Numbered from the stretch's first letter, positions 8,301 through 18,298 are shown. The stretch: 64,000 nt of DNA from Bacteroidota bacterium (GCA_017858735.1 JAFMBH010000006.1:1-64000); one strand, 5' to 3'. Notes: generated by a model from the letters alone, not told the origin. Translations and numbers: made by a program.

Positions 8301-9856
8301 GCCTTAGAGCGTAGATGCATAATGGGACAAATCATTTCCTCTAGTGATATTCCACCGTGTTGAAATGTATTCTTATAATAATTCAAATAGTGATTATAAT
8401 TATTTGGGTATAAAAAGAAGCCATCTTCCTTTGCAAAAATGTAAGTGGAACTAACATTAGGGCGGGGCAAACCAGCTTGCCCGGGATCCTTTAGTTCCAG
8501 GACGTTCTTTTTATCATATTGAAGGTTCTTTCCAACTTTATATCTCAGATTACTGGTAGTTTCTCTGTCCCCCACCACTTTGACAGGCGTGTTCACGCGA
8601 ATGGTTCCATGGTCAGTGGTGATAATGAGCTTCACATCTTTTTCGGACACCCGTTCTAAGGCAGCCCAGAGCGGAGAATTAGCGAACCACGATCTTGTTA
8701 GAGACCGGTAAGCCTTTTCATCACCCGCCAATTCTTTTAAAACCTCCATTTCAGTCCTTGCATGGGAGAGCATATCTATAAAATTATAAACAATAACGGT
8801 AAGGTCATTATTCAAACAATTAAAGATATTGTCCTGAAGTTGTCTGGCGGCCTGGACTTGCGTAATTTTAAAATACTCGTGCTTAATGTCCCGTCTGAAC
8901 ACCTTTTTTATCTGTGCGGCAAGTAATTCAGCTTCAAAATTATTTTTACCCCCTTCTTCAATATCCCCGACCCAATACTGCGGAAATTGTTTTTCGATGT
9001 CCGCCGGCATCATACCGGCGAAAATAGCATTTCGGCTATACTGCGTAGCGGTTGGTAAAATACTAAAGAAATAATCTTCATTTTGCAATTTGAATCTTTC
9101 CAGTAAAATAGGTTCGATCACTTTCCATTGATCAAATCTAAGATTATCCAGGACGAGTAAAATAGTTGGGCATTCAGGTTGAACGTGTGAAAAAACTTTT
9201 TCCCTAAGAAGATTAAATGATTTTACTGGACCTTCCGACGGATTTTTCATCCAATGCGGATAGATACCCGTTATATATTTACAAAATGCAGCATTTGCCT
9301 CTTTTTTCTGTTGAGACAAAATATCAGCCATTTCGTTAGAATTAGAATGATCAATTTTTAGTTCCCAGGAAATAATTTTTTGATAAATCTCTGCCCATTC
9401 TATATAATCCATGCCACTTTGGAGTTGCATGAAAATTTGTCTGAACTCCTGTTGGTAATCAGAAGAAGTTTTTTCCCGAACCAATCGTTTATTATCTAAA
9501 ATTTTCTTCAGGGTCAACCAAATTTGATTTGGGTTAACGGGTTTAATCAAATAGTCGGTAATTTGGGAACCCAGCGCCTCCTCCATAACCGTTTCCGCCT
9601 CATTTTTAGTAATCATCACTATTGGCAGATTAGGATTAATCTGTTTAATACGGGCCAGGGTTTCCAGTCCATTGATTCCGGGCATACTTTCGTCCAGAAA
9701 GACCACATCAAACTCATTTCCTGTGGCACATTCATCGACGGCATCATGACCATTTGTGACCATAACCACCTCATAACCTTTTGATTCAAGAAACATGACC
9801 TGAGGTTTCAACAAATCAATTTCATCATCTGCCCAAAGAATTCTAATTTTATCCAT
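8297..9856 (-). CDS. porX: PorX: response regulator with PglZ phosphatase-like domain, T9SS regulator
   Basis: About 519 residues from the ATG at 9856; the longer frame adds 12 residues with no sign of coding. Residues 1-120 form a receiver domain with acidic pocket (WADDE), phospho-acceptor Asp55 (VFLDESMPG) and Lys in YLIKPVNP. The rest is a PglZ/alkaline-phosphatase-fold domain: LLVLDNLRFDQW, TATQYSRNAIF, YNFIDMLSH and TTDHGTIRV supply the metal-ligand motifs. This architecture is PorX, the regulator that with the kinase PorY controls T9SS genes in Porphyromonas and Flavobacterium. PorY is not in the window. It is divergent from the HD phosphohydrolase gene, a pairing common in the phylum. 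Its presence agrees with the three T9SS client genes here. Confidence 0.93.
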   Translation of the reverse strand: MDKIRILWADDEIDLLKPQVMFLESKGYEVVMVTNGHDAVDECATGNEFDVVFLDESMPGINGLETLARIKQINPNLPIVMITKNEAETVMEEALGSQITDYLIKPVNPNQIWLTLKKILDNKRLVREKTSSDYQQEFRQIFMQLQSGMDYIEWAEIYQKIISWELKIDHSNSNEMADILSQQKKEANAAFCKYITGIYPHWMKNPSEGPVKSFNLLREKVFSHVQPECPTILLVLDNLRFDQWKVIEPILLERFKLQNEDYFFSILPTATQYSRNAIFAGMMPADIEKQFPQYWVGDIEEGGKNNFEAELLAAQIKKVFRRDIKHEYFKITQVQAARQLQDNIFNCLNNDLTVIVYNFIDMLSHARTEMEVLKELAGDEKAYRSLTRSWFANSPLWAALERVSEKDVKLIITTDHGTIRVNTPVKVVGDRETTSNLRYKVGKNLQYDKKNVLELKDPGQAGLPRPNVSSTYIFAKEDGFFLYPNNYNHYLNYYKNTFQHGGISLEEMICPIMHLRSKA

Positions 9857-9972
9857 AATAGCTGAAGTAAGTAAATAATAAGAATGAAACAATTATAAGT
9901 AATTTCCCGTTAAAATACGGATTAAAACGGCCATGGGCGATTAAATATTGCTTTAAAAAATTTCATCGACTT

Positions 9973-11202
9973 ATGCAAAAGTCAAAAATAATCAATGATC
10001 CTGTTTACGGGTTCATCCAAATACCCGAAGGTATTCTGCTTGATTTGATAAACCACCCCTATTTCCAAAGGTTATCCCGAATAAAGCAGGTAAGTCTGGC
10101 CCATTATGTTTATCCGGGCGCGCATCACACCCGTTTTCACCATGCTTTAGGAGCTTTGCATTTAATGCAGGAAGCGCTGTCTATATTGACATCGAAGGGA
10201 GTAGAAATTTCCCCATCTGAGCAAACTTCCGCTTGCATTGCCATCTTATTACATGACATTGGGCATGGTCCATTTTCACATACCTTAGAAAACACCTTAA
10301 TTAAAGTTTCCCATGAAAAGCTGTCTATTGCCTTTATGGAAGCTTTGAATATAACCTTTGAAGGAAAGTTAACGGAAGCCATTTCGATATTCAGGGGTAC
10401 CCATCCAAAATATTTTCTTTCACAACTTGTTTCCGGACAATTAGATGTAGATAGGCTGGATTATTTAAGCAGGGACAGCTTCTTTACGGGAGTTACGGAA
10501 GGAGTTGTTGGGTATAGCAGAATTATTAAAATGCTATCTGTTTCAGATGGAGCGTTAGTTGTTGAGGAAAAAGGCATTTATAGTGTAGAGAAATTCCTTA
10601 TTGCCAGAAGATTAATGTATTGGCAGGTTTATTTGCATAAAACCGTATTAGCTGCCGAAAATATGTTAATAAAAATCATTGAAAGAGCCCGGATTTTGCA
10701 TAAAAGACATCAGTTACAATATATTCCCTCTTCTTTAAAATATTTTATGGACAATGACATAACGGAAGAGCATTTATCGGCAAACACTTTATTTTTACTA
10801 GATAAATTTGCGGCTTTAGATGACATTGACCTGTTTTCTGCCATCAAAGAATGGCAAAATGAGGAAGACCCATTGCTTGCTTTTATATGTAAATCCCTTT
10901 TGAACAGAGAATTATTCAAATTAAAATTTTCTGACCTACCTATCTCAGACGAAAAATTATTGGCGGAAGAATCTAACATAAAAAGCTGGTGGAAAGGTGC
11001 AGACGAAGAAATATTCTTTTTACTATTTAGTGGAAAGGAGAGCAATCGGGCGTATTCTTACGCGCAGGAGGAAATTAAAATTCTGACTAAAGAGGGGGTT
11101 GTCAAACCAATGTCAGACTGTGTTGATTATCCTTTACCGCCTGGAGGCATTGAAAAATACTACCTTTGTTATGCAAGTAACCCAAAAGAAAAGACGCTTT
11201 GA
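9973..11202 (+). CDS. HD-domain phosphohydrolase, dGTPase/SAMHD1-like
   Basis: 409 residues. The HD metal-site signature is complete: the first His in AHHTRFHHALG, then LLHDIGHGPFSHTLE and LDVDRLDYLSRDS. The long C-terminal helical part matches YdhJ/SAMHD1-like bacterial proteins rather than short HD domains. Family members hydrolyse deoxynucleoside triphosphates or other phosphoesters; the substrate here cannot be read from sequence. In many Bacteroidota this gene sits beside porX and upstream of lpxD, but here a DUF6427 gene follows. The start ATG at 9973 is preceded by an AT-rich spacer shared with divergent porX. Confidence 0.85.
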   Translation: MQKSKIINDPVYGFIQIPEGILLDLINHPYFQRLSRIKQVSLAHYVYPGAHHTRFHHALGALHLMQEALSILTSKGVEISPSEQTSACIAILLHDIGHGPFSHTLENTLIKVSHEKLSIAFMEALNITFEGKLTEAISIFRGTHPKYFLSQLVSGQLDVDRLDYLSRDSFFTGVTEGVVGYSRIIKMLSVSDGALVVEEKGIYSVEKFLIARRLMYWQVYLHKTVLAAENMLIKIIERARILHKRHQLQYIPSSLKYFMDNDITEEHLSANTLFLLDKFAALDDIDLFSAIKEWQNEEDPLLAFICKSLLNRELFKLKFSDLPISDEKLLAEESNIKSWWKGADEEIFFLLFSGKESNRAYSYAQEEIKILTKEGVVKPMSDCVDYPLPPGGIEKYYLCYASNPKEKTL

Positions 11203-11284
11203 TATGAAAACTGCTATGTTTTTGGGTCAATGAGCTATAAATTTCTTATATTTCGCGAACTTAAAATAACTTAAAACATTTGCA

Positions 11285-12268
11285 GTGCTGCAACTTTTTA
11301 GAACCAACCAAATATTAGCAAGCGTCTTTGGATTTTTATTTGTTTTTATTTGGCATTCCAGTGTATATATAAATGTTCCCCCTTGGGAACCCAGCCGTAG
11401 CGGCATTTTAATGAACGAAATAAGCCGCCTAACTGGTCACTCAGGTATTTGGGCGAGGACTATTGTATGGGTACAGTTAGCTGTTCAGGTTGCGCTGGGA
11501 AATCAGATAGTAAACAAATATAGATTAGCCGAGGCATCTACCGTTTTCCCTGGTCTATTTATCATTTTACTCAGTTGTTATTCCCCTTATTTTTTATTTT
11601 TATCCACCTTTCATTTTGTTAATACCTTATTAATACTTATTCTTTATATTCTACTTGGTACTTACAATCAGCCCAAATCTGCAGATGATATTTTTAATGC
11701 AGGACTGGTAGCAGGTATTTCCTTTTTATTTTTTCCACCTACAATTTATCTTATTTTATTCATATTCATTTCATTAAGCATTTTAAGAACTTACAATATC
11801 AAAGAGAGAATTATAGTAATCTGCGGTTTTATAGTGCCTCCATTTTTTGCTGGCATTTATTATTACTGGCAAAACAGTTTTGATTTGTTTTATAAACTTC
11901 AGTTTACTGATATTTTCAATACACCCAACTTATTCGTAACGCCTGTCGAGTATATAAATCTCTTGCTTTACTTTGTTTTTATTTGTCTTATTTCATTTTT
12001 AATATTTTCATACAACAAGATTGCCTATCGAAAAATTATACAATCGAGGAAACGAATAAACATAATGTATTGGATTTTAGGTATTACCTTTATTACATTA
12101 TTTTTACTACCAAAGCAAGGTAAAGATGTTTATCTGTTACTTTCCTTACCTTTAGGACTATTAACCTCATTAGGATTTATATCGATGAAGCCTAAACTGG
12201 CTGAAATTTTTCATTTTGTATTAATTCTGGGGTTATTAGTTAGCCATTATGTAGGATTATTTTTATAA
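11285..12268 (+). CDS. DUF6427-family polytopic membrane protein
   Basis: 327 residues, very hydrophobic, with about nine to ten membrane segments and aromatic-rich loops. The N-terminus ([13 protein letters not shown]) resembles the DUF6427 family, which is restricted mostly to Bacteroidota. No enzyme motif is visible and the function is unknown. The frame opens with GTG at 11285; no nearby ATG fits the conserved N-terminus. It ends 17 bases before purQ, so cotranscription is likely, which fits genomes where this family sits near purine or membrane-biogenesis genes. Confidence 0.75.
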   Translation: MLQLFRTNQILASVFGFLFVFIWHSSVYINVPPWEPSRSGILMNEISRLTGHSGIWARTIVWVQLAVQVALGNQIVNKYRLAEASTVFPGLFIILLSCYSPYFLFLSTFHFVNTLLILILYILLGTYNQPKSADDIFNAGLVAGISFLFFPPTIYLILFIFISLSILRTYNIKERIIVICGFIVPPFFAGIYYYWQNSFDLFYKLQFTDIFNTPNLFVTPVEYINLLLYFVFICLISFLIFSYNKIAYRKIIQSRKRINIMYWILGITFITLFLLPKQGKDVYLLLSLPLGLLTSLGFISMKPKLAEIFHFVLILGLLVSHYVGLFL

Positions 12269-12285
12269 AATCAACTCTTATCTGT

Positions 12286-12993
12286 ATGAAATTTGGCGTT
12301 GTTGTTTTTCCTGGTTCCAATTGTGACGAGGACGTTTTTGAAGTTTTTTCCAGCTATCTGGGTATGGAAACCATCAAATTGTGGCATAAGGATGAAGATT
12401 TAAAAGGACTTGAACTGGGGGATTGTATTATTCTACCTGGAGGATTTTCATACGGGGATTATTTAAGATCAGGCGCTATTGCCCGATTCTCCCCTATAAT
12501 GAAGTCAGTTATTTCTTTTGCGGAAAATGGAGGATTAGTTTGGGGGATATGTAATGGTTTTCAGATATTATGTGAGGCTGGTTTATTGCCGGGCGCCCTT
12601 CTCAGAAATGAAAATCAGCAATTTATTTGTAAGAATGTTCACATTGTACCCTCAAGCAATCAAAGTGTAATAACGGCCCAACTGACGCCTAATGTGGCCT
12701 TAAAAATTCCTATTGCCCATGCAGAGGGTCGCTATTTTGCTGATGAAGCTACTTTAGCAGGTTTGAAACAAAACGACCAGATCTTATTTCGCTACAGCGA
12801 TGCTTCAGGGAATGTAGATGCACCATCCAATCCAAATGGATCTATTGATAATATAGCTGGAATATGTAATATCGGACGAAACGTATTTGGCATGATGCCA
12901 CACCCTGAACGTGCGGCAAATACCATGGTTGGCAACACAGATGGACTTAAGTTATTTGAATCACTGCTAACAAGTTCAAAGATATTTTCTTAA
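12286..12993 (+). CDS. purQ: phosphoribosylformylglycinamidine synthase subunit PurQ
   Basis: Glutamine amidotransferase subunit of FGAM synthase, fourth step of purine synthesis; it feeds ammonia to PurL. 235 residues, the expected size for the small-subunit type. Class I amidotransferase motifs are intact: FPGSNCDED at the N-terminus, [12 protein letters not shown], nucleophile Cys89 in [14 protein letters not shown], and the catalytic His/Glu in MMPHPERA. purL and purS are not in the window. It follows the DUF6427 gene by 17 bases. Confidence 0.95.
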   Translation: MKFGVVVFPGSNCDEDVFEVFSSYLGMETIKLWHKDEDLKGLELGDCIILPGGFSYGDYLRSGAIARFSPIMKSVISFAENGGLVWGICNGFQILCEAGLLPGALLRNENQQFICKNVHIVPSSNQSVITAQLTPNVALKIPIAHAEGRYFADEATLAGLKQNDQILFRYSDASGNVDAPSNPNGSIDNIAGICNIGRNVFGMMPHPERAANTMVGNTDGLKLFESLLTSSKIFS

Positions 12994-13032
12994 TTTTTAG
13001 GTTTTGAAAACGTTTGTTTCATTTTAATGTAT

Positions 13033-13076
13033 GTAACCGAGGTTACTTTAAGCTAATAATTTGTTTTGTAATTTTG
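13033..13076 (+). promoter_or_regulatory. palindrome and -7 element upstream of dsbD
   Basis: A 6-bp inverted repeat (GTAACC at 13033-13038, GGTTAC at 13041-13046) lies about 23 bases upstream of TAATTTTG (13069-13076), a match to the -7 consensus TAnnTTTG. The palindrome sits where a -33 element would be, so it may be an operator. A start near 13083 would exclude the longest reading of the dsbD frame (13014). Confidence 0.45.
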
Positions 13077-13112
13077 CGTTATGAAACTTACCAATCAATC
13101 ATTTTAAAATTT

Positions 13113-15200
13113 ATGCGTTCAATGAAACTATCTATATCCTTAGCTTTTTTTTTAGGTTTGATCATTAACTTACATGGACAGATATTCAATCCGGTAAGTT
13201 GGAATTACCAATGGAAGAACATAGCTAAAAATGAGTATGAGCTTGAATTTATCGCTCAGATAGATGAGGGGTGGAACATATATTCACAATATCTGGAGAG
13301 TGACGACGGTCCAATACGCACGAGTATCATTTGGGACAAAGGTTCCCATTATACCTTAGTTGGTAAAGCACTTGAAGAAGGAAACATATATAAAGGTTTC
13401 GATGATATTTTCGGAATGAACGTAATAAAGTTATCCGGTAAAATCATTTTCAAACAAAAAATAAGGGTAACTGATCCGACAAAACCAATCACCGGGTATG
13501 TAGAATTTATGGCTTGTGATAAAGAGCGATGCCTTCCTCCGGGGGAAGCTAATTTTTCATTTCAGGTAACTGCTTCAAAGGAAGAAGCCACTGATAATGA
13601 GGAAAAAAAAACAAGTTCAGAAACTGAGGAGAGCGAAACATCGATCGTTCCGTCTATCATAGAAACGGATCAAGTGCCCACACCAGTTGAGAAAACGGGT
13701 ATTTTCTCTATAACAAAGCCAGGAAAGCCCATAAATGAATGTTCTACAGATGAAACTACAGTATCATCTGAAACAGATTCTTATTTCAATATTTTTATTC
13801 TGGGCTTTTTAGGAGGATTATTAGCCTTGTTGACTCCCTGTGTCTTCCCCATGATTCCGCTCACGGTAAGTTATTTTACCAAGGGATCAGGAGATAGAAA
13901 GAAAGGTATAATCAATGCATTTCTTTATGGTTTTTTCATTTTCATGGTGTATGTTTTGCTAAGTATTCCATTTCATTTAATGGACAGCATACAACCTGAC
14001 ATACTCAATGATATTTCTACGAATGTGGGACTAAACCTATTCTTTTTTGTTATATTCATCGTATTTGCCATTTCATTTTTTGGCTATTTCGAGTTAGCCC
14101 TACCGGAATCATGGACCAATAAAGCGAGTTCAGCAGAAGGCGTTGGAGGCATATTAGGCATATTTTTCATGGCCCTGACCCTGGCATTAGTATCATTTTC
14201 CTGCACGGGTCCAATATTAGGTTCTCTTTTGGCAGGAACGATGTCATCATCATCCGGAGCTATGCAATTAACCGTAGGAATGGGTGGATTTGGCCTGGCA
14301 CTAGCCTTACCTTTTGGCTTATTTGCGGCATTCCCTGGCTTATTGAACAGACTACCAAAATCAGGAGGCTGGATGAACAGCGTAAAGGTCGTTTTAGGAT
14401 TTTTAGAATTAGCCCTTGCCCTCAAATTCCTTTCGAATGCAGACTTGGTGAAACACTGGGGATTGGTGAAAATCGAAATTTTTCTAGGCCTTTGGATTAT
14501 CATTTTTAGTGCCCTCGCTCTTTATTTATTTGGTGTTATCCGCATTGGCCATGAATCAAAAAAGGATAAAAGAAGTCTCACACATAAAATATTAGGTTTT
14601 GCCAGTATATTATTCGTAGCCTATTTAGTGTCCGGTTTCCGATTTGACGAACGTGCCGGAACTTATAAATCTTTGACTGCTTTAAGTGGAATGGCGCCAC
14701 CAACCTGTTACAGCTTAGTATATAATTGCGATTGCCCACATAATTTAAATTGTTTTAAGGATTTAGAAGCGGGCTTAGCTTTTGCAAGATCAGTGAATAA
14801 ACCAGTAATGATCGATTTCACGGGTTATGCTTGTGTGAATTGCAGGAAAATGGAAGAGCATGTCTGGCCAGACCCCACTGTATATTCTTTACTTAATGAC
14901 AAATATGTTATTATTTCCTTATATGTTGACGATAAAACGTTATTGCCTGAGGATGAGCAAATAACGGTAACACAAGCGAGTGGAAGCAACAGGAAATTAA
15001 GGACTGTTGGAAATAAGTGGTCTAACCTTCAAACCAGTTATTTCGACACAAATAGTCAGCCTTACTACGCTTTACTTTCCCCATCGGGAGAGCTGTTAAA
15101 TAAACCTGCGGCATACACTCCAGATGTTGAAACCTACGCGAACTTTTTACGCTGCGGCTTAGACGCGTTCAGCAAGGTACAAAACAAAAAACAGGAATAA
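13113..15200 (+). CDS. dsbD: thiol:disulfide interchange protein DsbD
   Basis: Transmembrane reductant conduit that carries electrons from cytoplasmic thioredoxin to periplasmic thiol proteins. After a signal peptide ([19 protein letters not shown]), an N-terminal DsbD-alpha domain holds a Cys pair ([11 protein letters not shown]). A Ser/Thr/Glu-rich linker precedes eight membrane segments with the redox cysteines in [12 protein letters not shown] and FSCTGPILG. The C-terminal thioredoxin-like domain has [12 protein letters not shown] (CVNC). The longest frame opens at 13014, but a likely -7 element at 13069-13076 and the signal peptide favour ATG 13113 or 13122 (695 or 692 residues). It could serve cytochrome c maturation or SCO1-type proteins. 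Confidence 0.92.
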   Translation: MRSMKLSISLAFFLGLIINLHGQIFNPVSWNYQWKNIAKNEYELEFIAQIDEGWNIYSQYLESDDGPIRTSIIWDKGSHYTLVGKALEEGNIYKGFDDIFGMNVIKLSGKIIFKQKIRVTDPTKPITGYVEFMACDKERCLPPGEANFSFQVTASKEEATDNEEKKTSSETEESETSIVPSIIETDQVPTPVEKTGIFSITKPGKPINECSTDETTVSSETDSYFNIFILGFLGGLLALLTPCVFPMIPLTVSYFTKGSGDRKKGIINAFLYGFFIFMVYVLLSIPFHLMDSIQPDILNDISTNVGLNLFFFVIFIVFAISFFGYFELALPESWTNKASSAEGVGGILGIFFMALTLALVSFSCTGPILGSLLAGTMSSSSGAMQLTVGMGGFGLALALPFGLFAAFPGLLNRLPKSGGWMNSVKVVLGFLELALALKFLSNADLVKHWGLVKIEIFLGLWIIIFSALALYLFGVIRIGHESKKDKRSLTHKILGFASILFVAYLVSGFRFDERAGTYKSLTALSGMAPPTCYSLVYNCDCPHNLNCFKDLEAGLAFARSVNKPVMIDFTGYACVNCRKMEEHVWPDPTVYSLLNDKYVIISLYVDDKTLLPEDEQITVTQASGSNRKLRTVGNKWSNLQTSYFDTNSQPYYALLSPSGELLNKPAAYTPDVETYANFLRCGLDAFSKVQNKKQE

Positions 15201-15207
15201 AAAAATA

Positions 15208-15696
15208 TCAACTAAAGCTGAGGAGAATCTGGTTTTTTTCAACGGATTCTCCCGGCTTTACGAATAGCTCTGAAACAATACCATTTACCGGAGATTTCAA
15301 TACATTTTCCATTTTCATAGCCTCCAGAATAAACAGGAAATCACCTGAATCGACCTCATCTCCCTCCTGGACGTTAACTTGCCTGACTAGTCCTGGCATT
15401 GGTGCTCTTAATTCTTTTAATTTATTTGATTTTTTAGATTTCAGATTCATTTTTAATATTTGCTGATCCACAGCATCCGATATATGAACCAGGTAGGTAC
15501 GTCCATCTATTTGAATTTGGTACATTTTAAGCTCATGGTTTACCTCCTTTACAGAGACTAACTTTGCCTTATTATTATCCAGAATAATTTGATTATTTAC
15601 ATCGGAATCATTTAGCGTAATATTATCCGAGTCAATGAGTTGAAATGTATATTGGCCGGCATTAACATCTAATATAAAGGGTAAATTATTGAACAT
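15208..15696 (-). CDS. biotin carboxyl carrier protein of an acyl-CoA carboxylase
   Basis: 162 residues. The C-terminal 75 residues are a biotinyl domain: APMPGLV, then EAMKMEN with the biotin-accepting Lys128, and SPVNGIV. The N-terminal half resembles the extension seen in Bacteroidota carriers of propionyl- or acetyl-CoA carboxylase, not the Pro/Ala-rich linker of FabE-type AccB. The carboxylase and carboxyltransferase subunits are not adjacent. It lies 10 bases after the four-helix membrane gene and seems to be the last gene of the run from the PorP-like gene or bactofilin. Its end is 7 bases from the convergent dsbD stop. Confidence 0.85.
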   Translation of the reverse strand: MFNNLPFILDVNAGQYTFQLIDSDNITLNDSDVNNQIILDNNKAKLVSVKEVNHELKMYQIQIDGRTYLVHISDAVDQQILKMNLKSKKSNKLKELRAPMPGLVRQVNVQEGDEVDSGDFLFILEAMKMENVLKSPVNGIVSELFVKPGESVEKNQILLSFS

Positions 15697-15706
15697 AAAT
15701 AAAATA

Positions 15707-16096
15707 TTAGTGATTATTCAGCTTCGTCAAGGTATAGGTCTCAAAAATAGCAAAAAGAACGTAGATAATAAGAAACAAAATAATTTCTGGATTTTCGAGG
15801 GGTTGTAATAAAAGATGTACCAAGAGGAGAACTAAGATAGCGCCGCCAATTTTGATCCCACTTCCACCCATAACGATTCTAATAAAAGCATTACCAGCAG
15901 AGAGGGAAAGATTTTTCAGTGCTGACAAATAAATAACGATAGAAAATAGAGAAAAGTAAGCGTTAGCGACCCATCCGACGTTCGAATTTGGAATATAATG
16001 TTTTGAAAAAAAGATAATAATTGAGCAGACAATTAGCTGGGCGACCACAAACAGTGCAATAAAGGAGGAATAAGCATCCCGGTATTGACGTGTCAT
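15707..16096 (-). CDS. four-helix membrane protein, ATP synthase I-like
   Basis: 129 residues with four predicted membrane helices and almost no soluble part. No catalytic motif. Position next to the AtpZ-like gene and the size match the small unnamed membrane protein that precedes atpB in many Bacteroidota ATP synthase clusters. Here no ATP synthase subunit follows; the next gene is a biotin carrier 10 bases away. Assignment rests on context and hydropathy, so function is tentative. Confidence 0.6.
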   Translation of the reverse strand: MTRQYRDAYSSFIALFVVAQLIVCSIIIFFSKHYIPNSNVGWVANAYFSLFSIVIYLSALKNLSLSAGNAFIRIVMGGSGIKIGGAILVLLLVHLLLQPLENPEIILFLIIYVLFAIFETYTLTKLNNH

Positions 16097-16099
16097 AGT

Positions 16100-16315
16100 C
16101 TATTTACTTTTTTTGGGCGTAATGAAGTCTTTTAGCGACAAATAAAGAGAAGCGAAGGTTCCAAAAAGCACGAAAATGAGGGTAAACAAGGGGAAGGAAA
16201 GAATTAAGACCTTATCCAGATATTGCCCTAAGAGCACGGAGAATAAAATAATAGCACCCATTTGAAAAGCCATTCCGGCATATTTCATAATATAAGTACT
16301 TGATGATTTTTTCAT
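16100..16315 (-). CDS. AtpZ/AtpI family protein
   Basis: 71 residues with two membrane helices separated by a short loop (LLGQYLDK), the pattern of AtpZ/AtpI proteins that assist assembly of the F1Fo ATP synthase c-ring or act in Mg2+ handling. The N-terminal YAGMAFQMG motif is typical of the Bacteroidota members. It starts 14 bases after the bactofilin gene and ends 3 bases before the next membrane gene, so these three are almost certainly one transcript. Confidence 0.8.
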   Translation of the reverse strand: MKKSSSTYIMKYAGMAFQMGAIILFSVLLGQYLDKVLILSFPLFTLIFVLFGTFASLYLSLKDFITPKKSK

Positions 16316-16329
16316 TTATTGGATGAACC

Positions 16330-16707
16330 CTATTTATTTTTCATGACGCAGGAACCATTAAAAGAAGCCCCGGCCTGAACGATTAATTTTTGGGTAATAA
16401 TATCCCCTGTAACCACGGCATTTTCTCTGATATTCAACACATCTCCGACGGTTAATTTTCCTTTGTATTTACCTTCTATATGTGCACTGGCGCAGGTTAC
16501 ATCGCCTTCAATAATACCACTTGGGCCGATAATTACTTTAGAATCACAGGTTAAATTTCCAAAAATCGAACCATCTACCCGAATATCGCTGGCAGAACTA
16601 ACATTTCCGTCAATTACGGTACCAACTGCGAGCGTATTAAAAGCATTCGGAGAAGGAATAGCGGATATATTAGATTTTTCTTCTGTTTTGTTTTTTGATG
16701 AGAACAC
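16330..16707 (-). CDS. bactofilin (polymer-forming cytoskeletal protein)
   Basis: 125 residues. A short polar N-terminus leads into a repetitive beta-helix with the bactofilin pattern: GTVIDGNVSSASDIRVDGSI, then GNLTCDSKVIIGPSGIIEGD and further turns. Bactofilins form filaments that scaffold cell-shape and envelope functions. It is the first of a four-gene run with the AtpZ-like protein, a membrane protein and the biotin carrier, and lies 19 bases downstream of the PorP-like gene. Bactofilin followed by AtpZ is a common pair in this phylum. Confidence 0.9.
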   Translation of the reverse strand: MFSSKNKTEEKSNISAIPSPNAFNTLAVGTVIDGNVSSASDIRVDGSIFGNLTCDSKVIIGPSGIIEGDVTCASAHIEGKYKGKLTVGDVLNIRENAVVTGDIITQKLIVQAGASFNGSCVMKNK

Positions 16708-16726
16708 GATAGGTAGATTTTAGAGA

Positions 16727-17860
16727 TTAGAAATCGGGACAATACACAGATTTTTTGGTATTTCCTAATATTTTGTATTGCAGACTAAATTCAAAGGCAC
16801 CCTGACCATTTGAAGCAGCTCTTAGTGGTGAGACGTTAATATCATAACTGAATCCAAGACTAATATCATTAAAATCGAAACGAGCAGAGAGGATCGCTGC
16901 ATCGACGAGTACGCCTCCGTTATCTGCGGCAACAGTGCCGTTTATTCCATTATCTCTGGAAGAAATACGAGCCCAGACACCCAATTGAAAAGCCTGATAT
17001 TCCCCGGGATTATCATTTAGGGTAAAACGGAAACTATTACCACCATTCACCTGAAAAGCGGGACCTTGTTTCATATAAATGATACCGGGCAGAACGCCTA
17101 AATTTTGAGCAACGGGAAATTCCCCCCCTGCATGCACGGTAATTCTGGTAAAAATCAAATCGGTATTTCTAACAATAACACCTCCAATATCGCTGCTTGA
17201 AAATGCCTGGTTCGGTCTGTTTAGATGGTGGTAAGCCCCACCGATATAATAATTCGTATTTTTATTTAACACATTAAACCAAAGGAGACCAGCTGCCATG
17301 TCGGCAAATATAAAATTATCAATATTGAAACCAGGTTCGTTTGCACTTAGCGTCGGATCAAAACCACCGGAGCCATTGTGCTGGGTTCCCCAACGCAAAT
17401 TCAAGAAATCTATACTTCGTTGAGCTGCTCCACCTTCTGCACCTACCACCACATAACTTGCTTTATCGCGATAACCCCCAATTTTTTTACTGTAGGAAAA
17501 GGATAACTTACCTGTTTGGGTAGCGAAGCCGGCATCGCCCGCCTTATCTCCCCAAACGGTGCCACCCACGCCAAAGAAATCATTTCGTCCAACGGCCATT
17601 CGCTGATCATAAGAAACAGAATAAGTACGAAATGATTTATCTCTTAAAACACTGGCCCACTGATTCCTATAATTTCCTGTAAGTCGAATATTGCCATTCA
17701 TTACACCAGTCATGGCAGGATTCAAATTCAAGGGGGACATATAGAACTGGGAGAAGTGAATATCCTGACTATTCAGGTTAAACACCACTAAGCCCAACAC
17801 AACTACAACCACTCCGCGGATATATCTCTGTACCCCAGAGTTTGCTGAATTTATGGCCAT
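16727..17860 (-). CDS. PorP/SprF family type IX secretion membrane protein
   Basis: 377 residues. The N-terminal hydrophobic segment is followed by QDIHFSQFYMSPLNLNPAMT, the signature of the PorP/SprF family of outer-membrane beta-barrel proteins linked to T9SS. The rest alternates short beta strands ending in FEFSLQYKIL. Family members anchor or help secrete CHU_C-type (type B) clients, and many copies per genome are usual, often each beside a client. No client is adjacent here, although two type B proteins lie at the start of the window. The N-terminus carries an unusual 17-residue leader before the hydrophobic stretch; a GTG or later start is possible. Confidence 0.88.
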   Translation of the reverse strand: MAINSANSGVQRYIRGVVVVVLGLVVFNLNSQDIHFSQFYMSPLNLNPAMTGVMNGNIRLTGNYRNQWASVLRDKSFRTYSVSYDQRMAVGRNDFFGVGGTVWGDKAGDAGFATQTGKLSFSYSKKIGGYRDKASYVVVGAEGGAAQRSIDFLNLRWGTQHNGSGGFDPTLSANEPGFNIDNFIFADMAAGLLWFNVLNKNTNYYIGGAYHHLNRPNQAFSSSDIGGVIVRNTDLIFTRITVHAGGEFPVAQNLGVLPGIIYMKQGPAFQVNGGNSFRFTLNDNPGEYQAFQLGVWARISSRDNGINGTVAADNGGVLVDAAILSARFDFNDISLGFSYDINVSPLRAASNGQGAFEFSLQYKILGNTKKSVYCPDF

Positions 17861-17979
17861 TAATATATTTTTAAAGATTTATAATTCTTAGGCAGTGCTA
17901 AGTTAAAAAAAGTAATGATTTAACGAAAGCCCCAGGTTCAATATTGCCTGTTTAATTCATATAAAATGGTAAAAAATGA

Positions 17980-18017
17980 AAAAAAGTTCTGATATAACTT
18001 GATATCAGAACTTTTTT
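17980..18017 (-). terminator. strong terminator after rpsT
   Basis: Perfect 16-bp arms (17980-17995 and 18002-18017) with a 6-base loop. The arms begin and end in runs of six A/T pairs, so it can work in both directions. It lies 23 bases downstream of the rpsT stop. Confidence 0.92.
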
Positions 18018-18040
18018 ATTCACTCTAAAAAACTAAAATA

Positions 18041-18298
18041 CTATTTAGCTAAACCGTTAACGAAACGAGTTAACTTACCTTTCAGGTTCGCCGCTTTATT
18101 TTTGTGCCAGGTGTTTGATTTTGATAATTTATCAATCATCTGCACCACTTTGCCTAAGAAAGAACCTGCTTCCGCTGATTCAGACATGTGACGAAGCTTC
18201 TTTATAGCAGAACGAGCGGACTTCTTATAGTACCTGTTTTGTAAACGGCGCTTAGCATTTTGACGTATGCGTTTTGCAGCAGATTTATGATTTGCCAT
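18041..18298 (-). CDS. rpsT: 30S ribosomal protein S20
   Basis: 85 residues, the normal length for S20, very rich in Lys and Arg. Conserved features: MANHKSAAKRIRQNAKRRLQ at the start, SARSAIKK, and NKAANLKGKLTRFVN at the end. It binds 16S rRNA early in assembly of the small subunit. Monocistronic: it has its own promoter (18331-18362) and its own strong terminator (17980-18017). Confidence 0.97.
   Translation of the reverse strand: MANHKSAAKRIRQNAKRRLQNRYYKKSARSAIKKLRHMSESAEAGSFLGKVVQMIDKLSKSNTWHKNKAANLKGKLTRFVNGLAK

Noticed and set aside
13014-13112. Longer N-terminus for DsbD
   Set aside because: The added residues are not signal-like and overlap a probable promoter.
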